Origin: UBA1413 sp964567485
Lineage (GTDB): Bacteria > Bacteroidota > Bacteroidia > Bacteroidales > Prolixibacteraceae
NCBI GenBank assembly: GCA_964567485.1
Contig: CAZMMX010000004.1
Coordinates: 62,001 to 126,000 of the forward strand
Direction of reading: 5' to 3'
DNA: 64,000 bases
This document shows positions 1-8,419 of this stretch, one piece after another; position 1 is the stretch's first letter; each line of letters starts with the position of its first letter. The notes below the pieces were generated by a model, which did not search any database, was not told the DNA's origin, and saw only the letters and a list, made by a program, of their open reading frames with translations. The translations under genes were made by a program, and so were the position numbers.

Positions 1-750
1 TTCGTGCTCTCCCCTCTGGCCACGGCCTCGGCAGTGATCAGCAATGAAGAAAAGGAAGTGGGCGTTGCCGTAGTAGATATTGGCGGGGGGTCCACCAAAC
101 TGACGACCTGGTCGGAAGGGGTACTCACCCACATGGCTGTTATTCCCTTTGCCGGAGAAGTGATTACCCGTGATATCAAAGAGGGGTGTTCCATCCTCCT
201 GAAGTGGGCGGAACAACTTAAAACCCAGTATGGGCAAGCCATGGGCGATTTCGCCGATGAGGAGAAGGTGGTGACCATCCCCGGCCATAACGGCTGGGAA
301 CCCAAGGAAATCTCCTTCAAAAGCCTGGCCTTTATCATCCAGGCCCGCCTCGAAGAGATCATCGACAGCCTTTATTTTCATATCGAAAAATCAGGGTTCC
401 TCCAGCAGCCGGCACAGGGCATCGTCCTCACAGGGGGCACCTCCCGCATGGTCAACATCCTGCAACTGGTGAAATTCCGCACTGGCATGGACGCACGGCT
501 GGGATTTTCCCAGGTCAGGCTGGAGGGAAACAACGACCTCGACAAAACCTCTTACCTGACGGCATTGGGACTCCTCCAGCGTTCCCTGCGCCACCAGTAT
601 CCGGCACCCCTGAGATCAAAGACCCCGGGCACCCCCCTGAAAGAAAAGAACCCCGACAAAAAGACGGGAAATGGTTTTTTAACTAATTTAGGGAAAAAAG
701 TATCACAGCAAATCAGCCTCATCTTTGAGGATAACGATGCCAATATGTAA
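1..750 (+). CDS. ftsA: Cell division protein FtsA, C-terminal part (gene cut by left edge)
   Basis: This is the C-terminal 249 residues of FtsA, the actin-fold ATPase that tethers FtsZ filaments to the inner membrane. The frame is open at base 1, so the true start lies outside the window. An actin-fold phosphate motif (VVDIGGGSTKL) lies near residues 24-34 of the fragment, and a second ATPase motif (GIVLTGGTSRM) near 139-149. The last 25 residues (NGFLTNLGKKVSQQISLIF and onward) form the amphipathic helix that FtsA uses to bind the membrane. The first ftsZ begins 17 bp downstream, the usual ftsA-ftsZ order of a division cluster. Confidence 0.96.
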   Translation, partial: FVLSPLATASAVISNEEKEVGVAVVDIGGGSTKLTTWSEGVLTHMAVIPFAGEVITRDIKEGCSILLKWAEQLKTQYGQAMGDFADEEKVVTIPGHNGWEPKEISFKSLAFIIQARLEEIIDSLYFHIEKSGFLQQPAQGIVLTGGTSRMVNILQLVKFRTGMDARLGFSQVRLEGNNDLDKTSYLTALGLLQRSLRHQYPAPLRSKTPGTPLKEKNPDKKTGNGFLTNLGKKVSQQISLIFEDNDANM

Positions 751-767
751 CCATCAACTGAATTCCC

Positions 768-2090
768 ATGAGTGAAGATTTAGTAAAATTCCATTTTCCG
801 GTGAACACCTCCTCGATCATAAAAGTGGCAGGGATCGGCGGTGGTGGCTGTAATGCCGTCAACAACATGTTTGAGGCGGGAATCAAGGATGTCGACTTTA
901 TTGTTTGTAATACCGATGCCCAGGCACTCTCCAACAGTCCGGTTCCCGTGAAGATCCAATTGGGGGTTTCCCTGACCGAAGGAAGAGGAGCCGGCAACAA
1001 ACCCGAGATGGGCGAAAAAGCCGCCATTGAGAACGACGAAGATATCAGAAAGGTGCTGGAGGATAATACCAAAATGCTCTTTATCACGGCAGGAATGGGA
1101 GGAGGCACCGGCACCGGAGGAGCCCCGGTGATTGCCCGACTGGCCAGTGAAATGGGAATCCTCACCATTGCCGTGGTCACCATTCCCTCTCCTGCCGAAG
1201 GCAAGAAGAGGTATAACCAAGCCATCGAAGGCATCATGAGGCTGAGTGAGTTCACCGACAGCATGCTGATTGTCAGTAACCAGAAGCTTCACTCTATCTA
1301 TGGGGACCTCCCGGCACGCCAGGCGTTCAAACTGGCCGACGATATTGTGACCACCGCCGTCAAGGGAGTGGCCGAAATCATCACCCTCCATGGAAATATC
1401 AACATTGACTTTGCCGACGTCTTTACCGTGATGCACAACAGCAAGGTCTTCATCATGGGCACAGGATACGCCTCGGGCGAAGGACGCGCCATGAAAGCCG
1501 TCGAAATGGCCCTGCAGTCTCCCCTGCTCGACAACAACGACATCTACGGCACCAAAAATATCCTCCTCAACATCATCTCGGGAACCCAGGAAATTACCAT
1601 CGGGGAGATCGGCCAAATCATCGAGTACCTGCAGAATGCCGCCGGACAGGAAGCCGACATCATTTGGGGAAATGGTTATGACGACACCATCGGGGAAAAT
1701 ATCAGCGTCACCATCCTCTGCACCGGATTCAGGAATGCCCCGACCGTGGAAACGCACGGAGAAAGGAAAACAGCCAAAAATATTCCCCTGGAGGTAGACG
1801 AAGAACCCCGGAAAGAAGAAACAAGACCTTCACAAAAAGAAGATCATCCCGAAGAGGAACGTAAAAGGTTTACCCTCGACCTGGAGGAGGAGGAAACACC
1901 AACCGACAAGGACCTCACCATTTGGCCCGGGGAGAGACAAAGAGAGGAAAAACCCCAACCCAGAAAAACGCCACCTCCCCCAAAGAAAAAAGAGCACAAA
2001 GACCATAAGGGAGCAGGAGTCGACCTCGACAACTGGTTCTACCGCAAATTCGGAGGACTCTTCGACGACGACGACCAAGCTGTAAATTAG
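768..2090 (+). CDS. ftsZ: FtsZ paralogue 1, divergent C-terminal tail
   Basis: This 440-residue tubulin-like GTPase is the first of two adjacent ftsZ genes. The core is complete. A glycine-rich loop lies at residues 22-27, the tubulin signature GGGTGTG at 111-117, and the T7 catalytic loop NIDFAD at 212-217, so it should bind and hydrolyse GTP when polymerised. After about residue 325 comes a charged Glu/Lys/Pro-rich linker. The protein then ends in NWFYRKFGGLFDDDDQAVN and not in the usual I-P-A-[FY]-hydrophobic-R docking peptide. By hand count the first 220 residues match the downstream copy at about 137 positions (62%) with no gaps, so this is an old paralogue. The start is ATG, 17 bp after ftsA. 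Its partner binding and division role are inferred to differ from copy 2. Confidence 0.93.
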   Translation: MSEDLVKFHFPVNTSSIIKVAGIGGGGCNAVNNMFEAGIKDVDFIVCNTDAQALSNSPVPVKIQLGVSLTEGRGAGNKPEMGEKAAIENDEDIRKVLEDNTKMLFITAGMGGGTGTGGAPVIARLASEMGILTIAVVTIPSPAEGKKRYNQAIEGIMRLSEFTDSMLIVSNQKLHSIYGDLPARQAFKLADDIVTTAVKGVAEIITLHGNINIDFADVFTVMHNSKVFIMGTGYASGEGRAMKAVEMALQSPLLDNNDIYGTKNILLNIISGTQEITIGEIGQIIEYLQNAAGQEADIIWGNGYDDTIGENISVTILCTGFRNAPTVETHGERKTAKNIPLEVDEEPRKEETRPSQKEDHPEEERKRFTLDLEEEETPTDKDLTIWPGERQREEKPQPRKTPPPPKKKEHKDHKGAGVDLDNWFYRKFGGLFDDDDQAVN

Positions 2091-2199
2091 GCCGGATGGC
2101 ATAATAAGCTCCTGCCGGCATTACGAAAAACAAAGAACGTTTTATGTGGTGACTTTTGAGAATTGAAGCGTTAAAGAATTGACTATTATAAAAAGACGT

Positions 2200-3633
2200 A
2201 TGACTGAAGAAAAGGTAAATTTCAGTTTTGAGAAGAAGGAAGGATCGATCATCAAGGTAGTTGGTGTCGGCGGTGGCGGATGCAATGCGGTGAACCACAT
2301 GTTCAGGTCGGGGATTCACGATGTTGATTTCGTGATATGCAACACCGACAGGCAGGTACTGGCCGACAGTCCGGTCCCGGTGAAGATACAGTTGGGGGCT
2401 TCCCTGACCGAAGGCAGGGGTGCCGGTAACAAACCGGAAGTGGGGAAAGACGCCGCCATTGAAAACATCGACGATGTGCGCAATGCCCTGCTGACCCCCA
2501 CCAAGATGGTCTTTATCACGGCAGGGATGGGAGGAGGCACCGGTACCGGGGGAGCTCCCGTCATCGCCGGTTTGTGCAGGGAACTGGGTTACCTCACCAT
2601 TGGCATCGTCACCATTCCATTTCGCAATGAGGGAAAACGGCGCATCCACCAGGCTATTGAGGGAATCCGTGAAATGGAGCAGCACGTCGATTCCCTACTG
2701 ATTATCAACAACGAACGCATCAGGGAAATGTACGGTGATTTCGCCATATCCAAGGCATTTGCCAAAGCCGATGATGTATTGGCCATCGCCGCCCGGGGCA
2801 TCGCAGAAATTATCACCGTCCATGAATATATCAATGTTGACTTTGCCGATGTCGAAACCGTGATGCGGCAGAGCGGTGTAGCCGTCATGGGTACGGGCAC
2901 CTCCCAGGGCGAAGGACGCGGCCTGGAGGCCGTGGAAAAAGCCCTGGTTTCCCCGCTGCTCAACAACAGTGATATCAAAGGAGCCAAAAATATCCTGCTG
3001 AACATCACTTCAGGAAGCGGGAAAGAGGTCACCATGGATGAAATCGGGGAAATTACCGACTATGTCCAGAGCAAAGCAGGATACGATGCCGACCTGATCT
3101 GGGGTACAGGCATAGATGCGGAACTGGGAGATCAGATATCGGTGACGGTAATTGCCACGGGATTCAGTACTTCCAGTATCCCTGAACTGCTGACCAACCA
3201 AAAACCTGTCAAGGAGGTGCATCTTCTCACAGAAAAAGGAGGTGCCAGGGCCCCCGTGGTCACACCTCCAAGAGGCAGCGACCACACTCCTGCCAGGGAG
3301 AAAACGGCTCCCGCCAGCGTGAAACAGCCCGCTTTCGAATTCGACATCTCCTCTCACCAACCCCGGAAATCAGATATTGATGTTCTCTACCCCGAAAATT
3401 CAAAAGAAGAGTCTCCGCGCGAACAGAGACAGAATATCGATTATTCGAGACTCACCGATGATGACATCGATAGTCTGGAGAACATCCCTGCCTATATCAG
3501 AAAGCAGATAAAAGCGGCCAATGCCGCAGGCCTCCGCCCCAAGGAATATGGCCATACCATGGTGAAGCCTTCCGCCGACAAGAATATATCGATCAGCGGC
3601 AATAACCTTTACCTGCATAACAATCCAGATTAA
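2200..3633 (+). CDS. ftsZ: FtsZ paralogue 2, canonical C-terminal peptide
   Basis: This 477-residue FtsZ has the glycine-rich loop (22-27), GGGTGTG (111-117) and the T7 loop NVDFAD (212-217) at the same residue numbers as copy 1. Unlike copy 1 it carries ENIPAYIRKQIK near the C-terminus, which resembles the conserved FtsZ docking peptide bound by FtsA and other division proteins. About 40 further residues follow it. I chose ATG 2200 because it gives the same distance to the glycine-rich loop as in copy 1; a TTG 21 bp upstream is in frame but less likely. A 109-bp gap separates it from copy 1, so it could have its own promoter. It is the more likely main division FtsZ. Confidence 0.94.
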   Translation: MTEEKVNFSFEKKEGSIIKVVGVGGGGCNAVNHMFRSGIHDVDFVICNTDRQVLADSPVPVKIQLGASLTEGRGAGNKPEVGKDAAIENIDDVRNALLTPTKMVFITAGMGGGTGTGGAPVIAGLCRELGYLTIGIVTIPFRNEGKRRIHQAIEGIREMEQHVDSLLIINNERIREMYGDFAISKAFAKADDVLAIAARGIAEIITVHEYINVDFADVETVMRQSGVAVMGTGTSQGEGRGLEAVEKALVSPLLNNSDIKGAKNILLNITSGSGKEVTMDEIGEITDYVQSKAGYDADLIWGTGIDAELGDQISVTVIATGFSTSSIPELLTNQKPVKEVHLLTEKGGARAPVVTPPRGSDHTPAREKTAPASVKQPAFEFDISSHQPRKSDIDVLYPENSKEESPREQRQNIDYSRLTDDDIDSLENIPAYIRKQIKAANAAGLRPKEYGHTMVKPSADKNISISGNNLYLHNNPD

Positions 3634-3647
3634 TAAAAAAGAAAACC

Positions 3648-4097
3648 ATGACCATCTTTGATCAAATCAGCCAGGGCATCATAGAAGCCATGAAAGCCCG
3701 GGAAAAGGAGAGGTTGGAAGCGCTGCGCAACCTCAAGAAATCATTGTTGGAAGCCCGTTCCGTGAAAGGGGCCGGCGCCAGCCTGACCGACGAGGAATCT
3801 CTCAAAGTCATCCGCAAACTGGTCAAGCAGGGAAAAGACTCGGCAGAGATCTATGACCAGCAGAATCGTCACGATCTCAGGGACCAGGAGCTGGGACAGG
3901 TCAAAATCATGGAAGCTTTCCTGCCGCAAATGATGGGAGACCAGGAGCTCACAGCGTATATCACCGCCCTGATCTCCCGTTCCGGGGCCACCTCCCTGAA
4001 AGAGATGGGCCGCATCATCGGGTTGGCCACCAAAGAACTGGCCGGGAAAGCCGACGGCAAGGAAATCGCCGACAAGGTAAAATCCCTACTCTCCTGA
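3648..4097 (+). CDS. GatB/YqeY-domain protein
   Basis: This 149-residue protein matches the YqeY family along its whole length. It is all-helical, with the typical MKAREKERLEALRNLKKSL start and the IGLATKELAGKADGKEIAD stretch near the C-terminus that resembles the tail of the GatB amidotransferase subunit. YqeY proteins are thought to act around tRNA or aminoacyl-tRNA, but the function of stand-alone members is not settled. It follows ftsZ by 14 bp and is probably co-transcribed with it, an arrangement common in Bacteroidota. A strong hairpin at 4119-4162 ends the unit. Confidence 0.88.
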   Translation: MTIFDQISQGIIEAMKAREKERLEALRNLKKSLLEARSVKGAGASLTDEESLKVIRKLVKQGKDSAEIYDQQNRHDLRDQELGQVKIMEAFLPQMMGDQELTAYITALISRSGATSLKEMGRIIGLATKELAGKADGKEIADKVKSLLS

Positions 4098-4118
4098 TAT
4101 CCCCTGCGGTAAGTGCCT

Positions 4119-4162
4119 AACACAGAAAGAGGCGATCCTTTAAGACCGCCTCTTTCTGTGTT
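4119..4162. terminator. Bidirectional terminator hairpin between convergent genes
   Basis: A perfect 16-bp inverted repeat (arms 4119-4134 and 4147-4162) encloses a 12-base loop. The arms begin with AACACAGAAAGAGG, so the A/T-rich ends can serve as terminators on both strands. It lies between the stop of the YqeY gene and the stop of the convergent PpiD-like gene. Confidence 0.85.
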
Positions 4163-4189
4163 ATATGGTATCTTGTTTTCTGAGGAATT

Positions 4190-6313
4190 CTAATAGAATT
4201 TCGCCCTTCTATCTTCGATTTCGATCACCTTTTTATGGATATCAAATGATTGCATATTGGCACGGAAAGCCATTCCCTGCATCAGCCGCTGTTTTTCAGC
4301 CTCCACATTGGTGTCTGCACTCTCTTCTGCTGAGGTAACCTTGACCAGAAAAATAGCAGAGTTTCCCGTAACAGGGGCCGAGATCACGTTAGGTTCCAGA
4401 GATATGGCGGTGCCGATGACGGCAGGTTCCATGCCATAATCAGGAAGGGTGACGGTATTGAAATTGACTCCTGAGGCGAGGGTCACCTGACTACCAAGGG
4501 CCGAAGCCACGGCAAAAAGGTCGCTTTTACCCTCTGCTGCTTTCTTCAGTCTGTCGGTCAGCAGGGCACTCTTTTTCTCCTTCAGAACAGCCAGTTCCAC
4601 CCTCTGTTTCACATTTTCGAGGGGGGCGATACCCTCTTCGGTGGCCTTTACCAGCGTGCCAATGACGAAATTGTCGCCAAATTCAAAAATGGGGGAATCA
4701 TCGGCATTTTTAAGGATACTCCCGGGTTTGGCTTCGAAGGCAGCCCGTACGAGGGGACGTGGATTTTCAAGGCCCATAACGGTGATGTCGGTTTCGTGAA
4801 GAACGGCCGTCCGCTTCGTGAGCTTCTCCTTTTCTGCGGCAGCGTCAAATTCAGCCTTACTGTTGTTTTCGCTGGCGAACTTCCCGGCAAGAGCGTAGGT
4901 AGCCTGATAGGTTTGGGTACTTGGAGTAACACTGCGTTCCAGCACTGCGACCTTGACCTGCCGTGTGGGAACACCCAGTTTGGTGGTTTGGATAATATGA
5001 ATACCAAACTGTGACCCCACAATTTTCACTTCGTTGACCTTATTGCTGAAGGCCGCATCTTCAAACTCTTTTACCATCATGCCACGGCCAAACCATCCCA
5101 GGTCCCCGCCGTTAATGGCACTTCCCGTATCGGTAGAATAAAGGCGGGCCAGGGCAGCAAAATCACCTCCCCTGTCAACCACTCCCTTCAGGCTGTCGGC
5201 CAGCGCCTGCACGGCAGACACCTCTTCCGCAGAATTGACGCGCAGGAGAATATGACGGGCCTGAACCGAATCGGGCACCATCTCCGAAGCATGCAACCGG
5301 GCCAGCTTATAGGAGTTGTTCTCAAAATAAGGCCCATAAAGGTCCCCAACGACCGCCCCACGGCTGAAAATCCACGCCGAGAGAGAATCATTAAGCCCGG
5401 AAGCCTTCATCCAGGTATCATTGAAACTCACATCAGAATTGGAATTCACGAACTGAACATTGTCAGTGGCAATGGAAAAATCACCCTTGATTTCGTTGAT
5501 CCACCTCTCGGCATTCGTAAAGTCGGCCGGCGAAGGGGTCACCGGAAAGGTGATGAATTCGATGGTTCGGGTTTTCTCGTCCTTATATTGTTCCTTATTT
5601 TTCTGGTAATAGTCGGCGAGCTCCTTTTCAGTGACCTTAACGACACTATCGGCAATAAGGGAGTGACGCAGTCCTACCAGTTCCAAATTTACACTCCTGT
5701 TGGCCGCCATAAGGCTCTCCTGGGCCTCATGGCCGGTGACGAAAAGGGCTTTGTTAATCAGGTTATTGTACTTGGCCGACAGCCGTTCATTCTGAATCTG
5801 TTTTTCCAGGTAGAGCCAGTAACTTCTCTGTTCAGGAGAGACTCCGGTGTCGAGGTTTTTCAGAAAGTTCACCACCGCGTTCCTGTCAAACTGTCCCGTT
5901 TCGGGATTGGTAAAGATCTGCTGAATGATGGCATGAGGGTTATTCCCCTGGATCAGGTCAAACATCTCTTCTGGTGAAACACCGATCCCGAGGTCTTCAT
6001 AGGTCTCTCCCATCACTTTCTCGCGAATCATATCTTGCCAGGTCTGTTCCCTTACCTGTGCCCAGGTCGCTTCGTCAAGCTGCGACTGGCCGGTATTGGA
6101 GCGATAAATCTCTCCCAGTTCCTCCACCCTTTTCTGAAAATCGGGATACTGGACCGACTCCCCGTCGATAGATCCCACTTCCATCTGATTCCTTTGGAGG
6201 ATAGAGGATCCCGACTGGAATAAATCGCCCAGAATAAATGCTAATAGCGCAAGGCCTATAATGATGGCCACAAGTACCCCGCCCTGGGTTCTGATCTTTT
6301 GTAACGTTGCCAT
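4190..6313 (-). CDS. ppiD: PpiD-like membrane-anchored peptidyl-prolyl isomerase
   Basis: This 707-residue periplasmic folding factor has one N-terminal membrane anchor (about residues 12-32, VLVAIIIGLALLAFILGDLF). A SurA-N-type helical chaperone region follows. A parvulin PPIase domain at about 345-450 shows QARHILLRV, GGDFAALARLYS and GGDLGWFGRGMMVKEFEDAAF. A second, degenerate PPIase-like segment follows before the C-terminus. Family members help newly exported proteins leave the Sec translocon. It is the last gene of the minus-strand envelope run but sits 169 bp after the GldE-like gene. A promoter-like TATCTTCG at 6360-6367 could drive it separately. Confidence 0.88.
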   Translation of the reverse strand: MATLQKIRTQGGVLVAIIIGLALLAFILGDLFQSGSSILQRNQMEVGSIDGESVQYPDFQKRVEELGEIYRSNTGQSQLDEATWAQVREQTWQDMIREKVMGETYEDLGIGVSPEEMFDLIQGNNPHAIIQQIFTNPETGQFDRNAVVNFLKNLDTGVSPEQRSYWLYLEKQIQNERLSAKYNNLINKALFVTGHEAQESLMAANRSVNLELVGLRHSLIADSVVKVTEKELADYYQKNKEQYKDEKTRTIEFITFPVTPSPADFTNAERWINEIKGDFSIATDNVQFVNSNSDVSFNDTWMKASGLNDSLSAWIFSRGAVVGDLYGPYFENNSYKLARLHASEMVPDSVQARHILLRVNSAEEVSAVQALADSLKGVVDRGGDFAALARLYSTDTGSAINGGDLGWFGRGMMVKEFEDAAFSNKVNEVKIVGSQFGIHIIQTTKLGVPTRQVKVAVLERSVTPSTQTYQATYALAGKFASENNSKAEFDAAAEKEKLTKRTAVLHETDITVMGLENPRPLVRAAFEAKPGSILKNADDSPIFEFGDNFVIGTLVKATEEGIAPLENVKQRVELAVLKEKKSALLTDRLKKAAEGKSDLFAVASALGSQVTLASGVNFNTVTLPDYGMEPAVIGTAISLEPNVISAPVTGNSAIFLVKVTSAEESADTNVEAEKQRLMQGMAFRANMQSFDIHKKVIEIEDRRAKFY

Positions 6314-6482
6314 TGATTAACAATAATTAACTATAATGATGGTTTTTAAAATTAAGGCACGAAGATAATAATTTTCAGGTTCATACACCTATAATTACAT
6401 TTTTTTAAGCCCTCAGGGATGTTCTGCTGTCCTTGCTGCATCGCTTGAAATTCGGGGAGGGGCAACTATAACCTCCTGATTA

Positions 6483-7751
6483 TTAATTGTCGTTAATGGT
6501 GAGGTGCACCATCTCGATTCTGGTCAGGGTAGCCTTCAGGATTTTGAAGGTCATGTTGCCAATGGTCACCACGCTGTTGACCCGGGGAATGCTCTCATGG
6601 TGGTAGAGAATAAATCCCGCCAGTGTTTCATACTGGTCAGAATCGGGAATGTTCAGTTTATACTCCTCATTAAGGTCATCAATTTCCTGGCGGCCGGGAA
6701 GGATGAAACTTCTGTCGTTGATCCTGCGGCCTGAAAAGTCGTTGGTATCGTGTTCGTCTTCTATCTCCCCGAAAATCTCCTCCAAGATATCCTCACTGGT
6801 GACCAGTCCGGCAGTCCCGCCAAACTCATCGACCACCAGGGCGATGCTCCTGTGTTCATGGATAAAGCGGCTCAGCAAACGGTTGGCGGCCATGGTCTCC
6901 GGCACGATCAGCACGTTCTTCAGAAAGGGCTTAATTTCCCTGGCTTTCTGGAAAATCGCCGAGGTATGGACATATCCTACGATATTATCTTTGTTGCCTT
7001 CATAAAAGAGAATGCGCGAAAACCCGGTCTCCACGAATTTCTGCCGTAGGGTCTCCACTCCGGAATTGATATCGAGCACCGAGATTTCATTCCGGGGGAC
7101 CATGATCTCACGGAGTTTGACTTTTGAAAAATCGAGGGCATTCCGGAATAGGATAACCTCCTTATCGATACTGCCGTTTTGTTCGGCCTGTCCTGAGATC
7201 TCCTCAGCCACTAAGTGGTCCAGGTCGCTCCTCGAAAAAAAACTGCTTACATCGTCCTCTCCCGGGGTATGTTTCTTTCTCGGGGTGAAACTTCTGACCA
7301 TCATCACCAGAAGGCCTGTCAGAGGATAGAGGAGCACGAAGATCAGCGAAAGCGGATAGGCCAGGAAGGTCAGCAGCCCATTGGGGGAGAGGGTGAATAC
7401 CCTTTTAGGTAACAATTCCCCGAAGAGGAATGCCAGCAGGAAAGTCCCGGCAATCCATAGGATGAGTGTTATCCATGCGGGCATGTTCTGGGAAGCCATG
7501 GACTCCCTGGCGAAGAGGGTAACAGAAATTCCGAGGGTGGCCAGCGATATGGTAAATCCTGTGACCACGGTACTGTTGAATAGTCCCCGGTCACGGGTAA
7601 TCAGATGGACCAGGCCATACCGCAAGGGGTGGCTTTTTCTGTTGAGTTCCAAGCGCAGTCTGTCGGCCAGCTTGAATGCCGTGGCTAACCCCGAAAAAAA
7701 GAAGAGAAGAAGGAGAGAGATTCCGGTCATCATATGCATATCCATGGCCAT
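6483..7751 (-). CDS. gldE: GldE-like CNNM/CBS/CorC_HlyC membrane protein
   Basis: This 422-residue protein has an N-terminal transmembrane DUF21/CNNM region (about residues 1-160, several hydrophobic helices). Two CBS domains lie at about 205-325 (IMVPRNEISVLDI and FGGTAGLVTSEDILEEIFG are typical). A C-terminal CorC_HlyC domain includes YETLAGFILYHHESIPRVNS. Relatives are magnesium/cobalt-efflux-type proteins; in gliding Bacteroidota the closest named member is GldE, but here no gliding genes are adjacent. The start codon overlaps the lptC stop by one base (TGATG), so translation is probably coupled. Confidence 0.84.
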   Translation of the reverse strand: MAMDMHMMTGISLLLLFFFSGLATAFKLADRLRLELNRKSHPLRYGLVHLITRDRGLFNSTVVTGFTISLATLGISVTLFARESMASQNMPAWITLILWIAGTFLLAFLFGELLPKRVFTLSPNGLLTFLAYPLSLIFVLLYPLTGLLVMMVRSFTPRKKHTPGEDDVSSFFSRSDLDHLVAEEISGQAEQNGSIDKEVILFRNALDFSKVKLREIMVPRNEISVLDINSGVETLRQKFVETGFSRILFYEGNKDNIVGYVHTSAIFQKAREIKPFLKNVLIVPETMAANRLLSRFIHEHRSIALVVDEFGGTAGLVTSEDILEEIFGEIEDEHDTNDFSGRRINDRSFILPGRQEIDDLNEEYKLNIPDSDQYETLAGFILYHHESIPRVNSVVTIGNMTFKILKATLTRIEMVHLTINDN

Positions 7752-8419
7752 CAGGGATTTCCGATATTTACACGTTGGCGCACGGGCATGGGTGCCGGGG
7801 CCAGGGAATCGCCAGGAACGGCACCTTTCCTGTTGAGTCTGACGTAAATAGGTCCCCGGGGACTCTTGATCCGCCAGTTCTGGAGCGAGGCGTCCGATTC
7901 AAAACCAACCCCTGTAATGTTCTGGTCGGGACGGATGATCTGCACGAACTCTTCATTATAAATCCGTTTTTGCTGTTCATCCCAAATCAGGTGTTCGGTC
8001 TTTAGGGTGTCCCCTAAGCTGTTGATGGCCACCACGTCGTTTCTGGCTTCCCAGCGCTTTTCCTTTTCAAACTGTTTGGCATACCGGGCCGAAATACTGG
8101 AGATCATCTCCATTTGCGCATTGTATTTGACCAGGAGGATCCCCTGGGGAAACTCCACAAAAGTGGCGCCCTCATTTTCAAAGCGCTTGAGTTCGGGGGT
8201 TTTCAGGAAAAACCTTACCATTCCTGAATCGGAATACGTGGTTTCGAAGTTTTCAGCATGGAGTACCGGAAGGATTTCAGTGGGGTTGAAGGCCTTGATT
8301 TTCTCGATATCGTTGACACAGCCATAAAAAAGTATTGCAGCCCCAAAAAATAGGGCTGCAATGGAGTAATATCTGAAGTGGTGGTTCCCGTGATCAGAAC
8401 CGCACTCTGGTTTGTTCAT
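7751..8419 (-). CDS. lptC: LPS export periplasmic bridge protein LptC
   Basis: This 222-residue protein belongs to the LptC family, which links the inner-membrane LptBFG transporter to the LptA bridge that carries lipopolysaccharide to the outer membrane. It has an N-terminal hydrophobic stretch (about 22-38) ending in a possible lipobox (FYGC), so it may be a lipoprotein. After this come the repeated beta-strand pattern ARYAKQFEKEKRWEARNDVVAI and GVGFESDASLQNWRI, typical of LptC beta-jellyroll proteins. The start overlaps the upstream TPR gene by 26 bp and the stop overlaps the GldE-like start. The overlaps indicate one operon. Confidence 0.88.
   Translation of the reverse strand: MNKPECGSDHGNHHFRYYSIAALFFGAAILFYGCVNDIEKIKAFNPTEILPVLHAENFETTYSDSGMVRFFLKTPELKRFENEGATFVEFPQGILLVKYNAQMEMISSISARYAKQFEKEKRWEARNDVVAINSLGDTLKTEHLIWDEQQKRIYNEEFVQIIRPDQNITGVGFESDASLQNWRIKSPRGPIYVRLNRKGAVPGDSLAPAPMPVRQRVNIGNP

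Noticed and set aside
780..1757. 325-codon minus-strand open frame opposite ftsZ
   Set aside because: It is an antisense shadow with His/Gly-rich composition and no start signal.
768..3633. Second ftsZ as an assembly duplication
   Set aside because: The copies differ at roughly 40% of core residues and have unrelated tails, so they are true paralogues.
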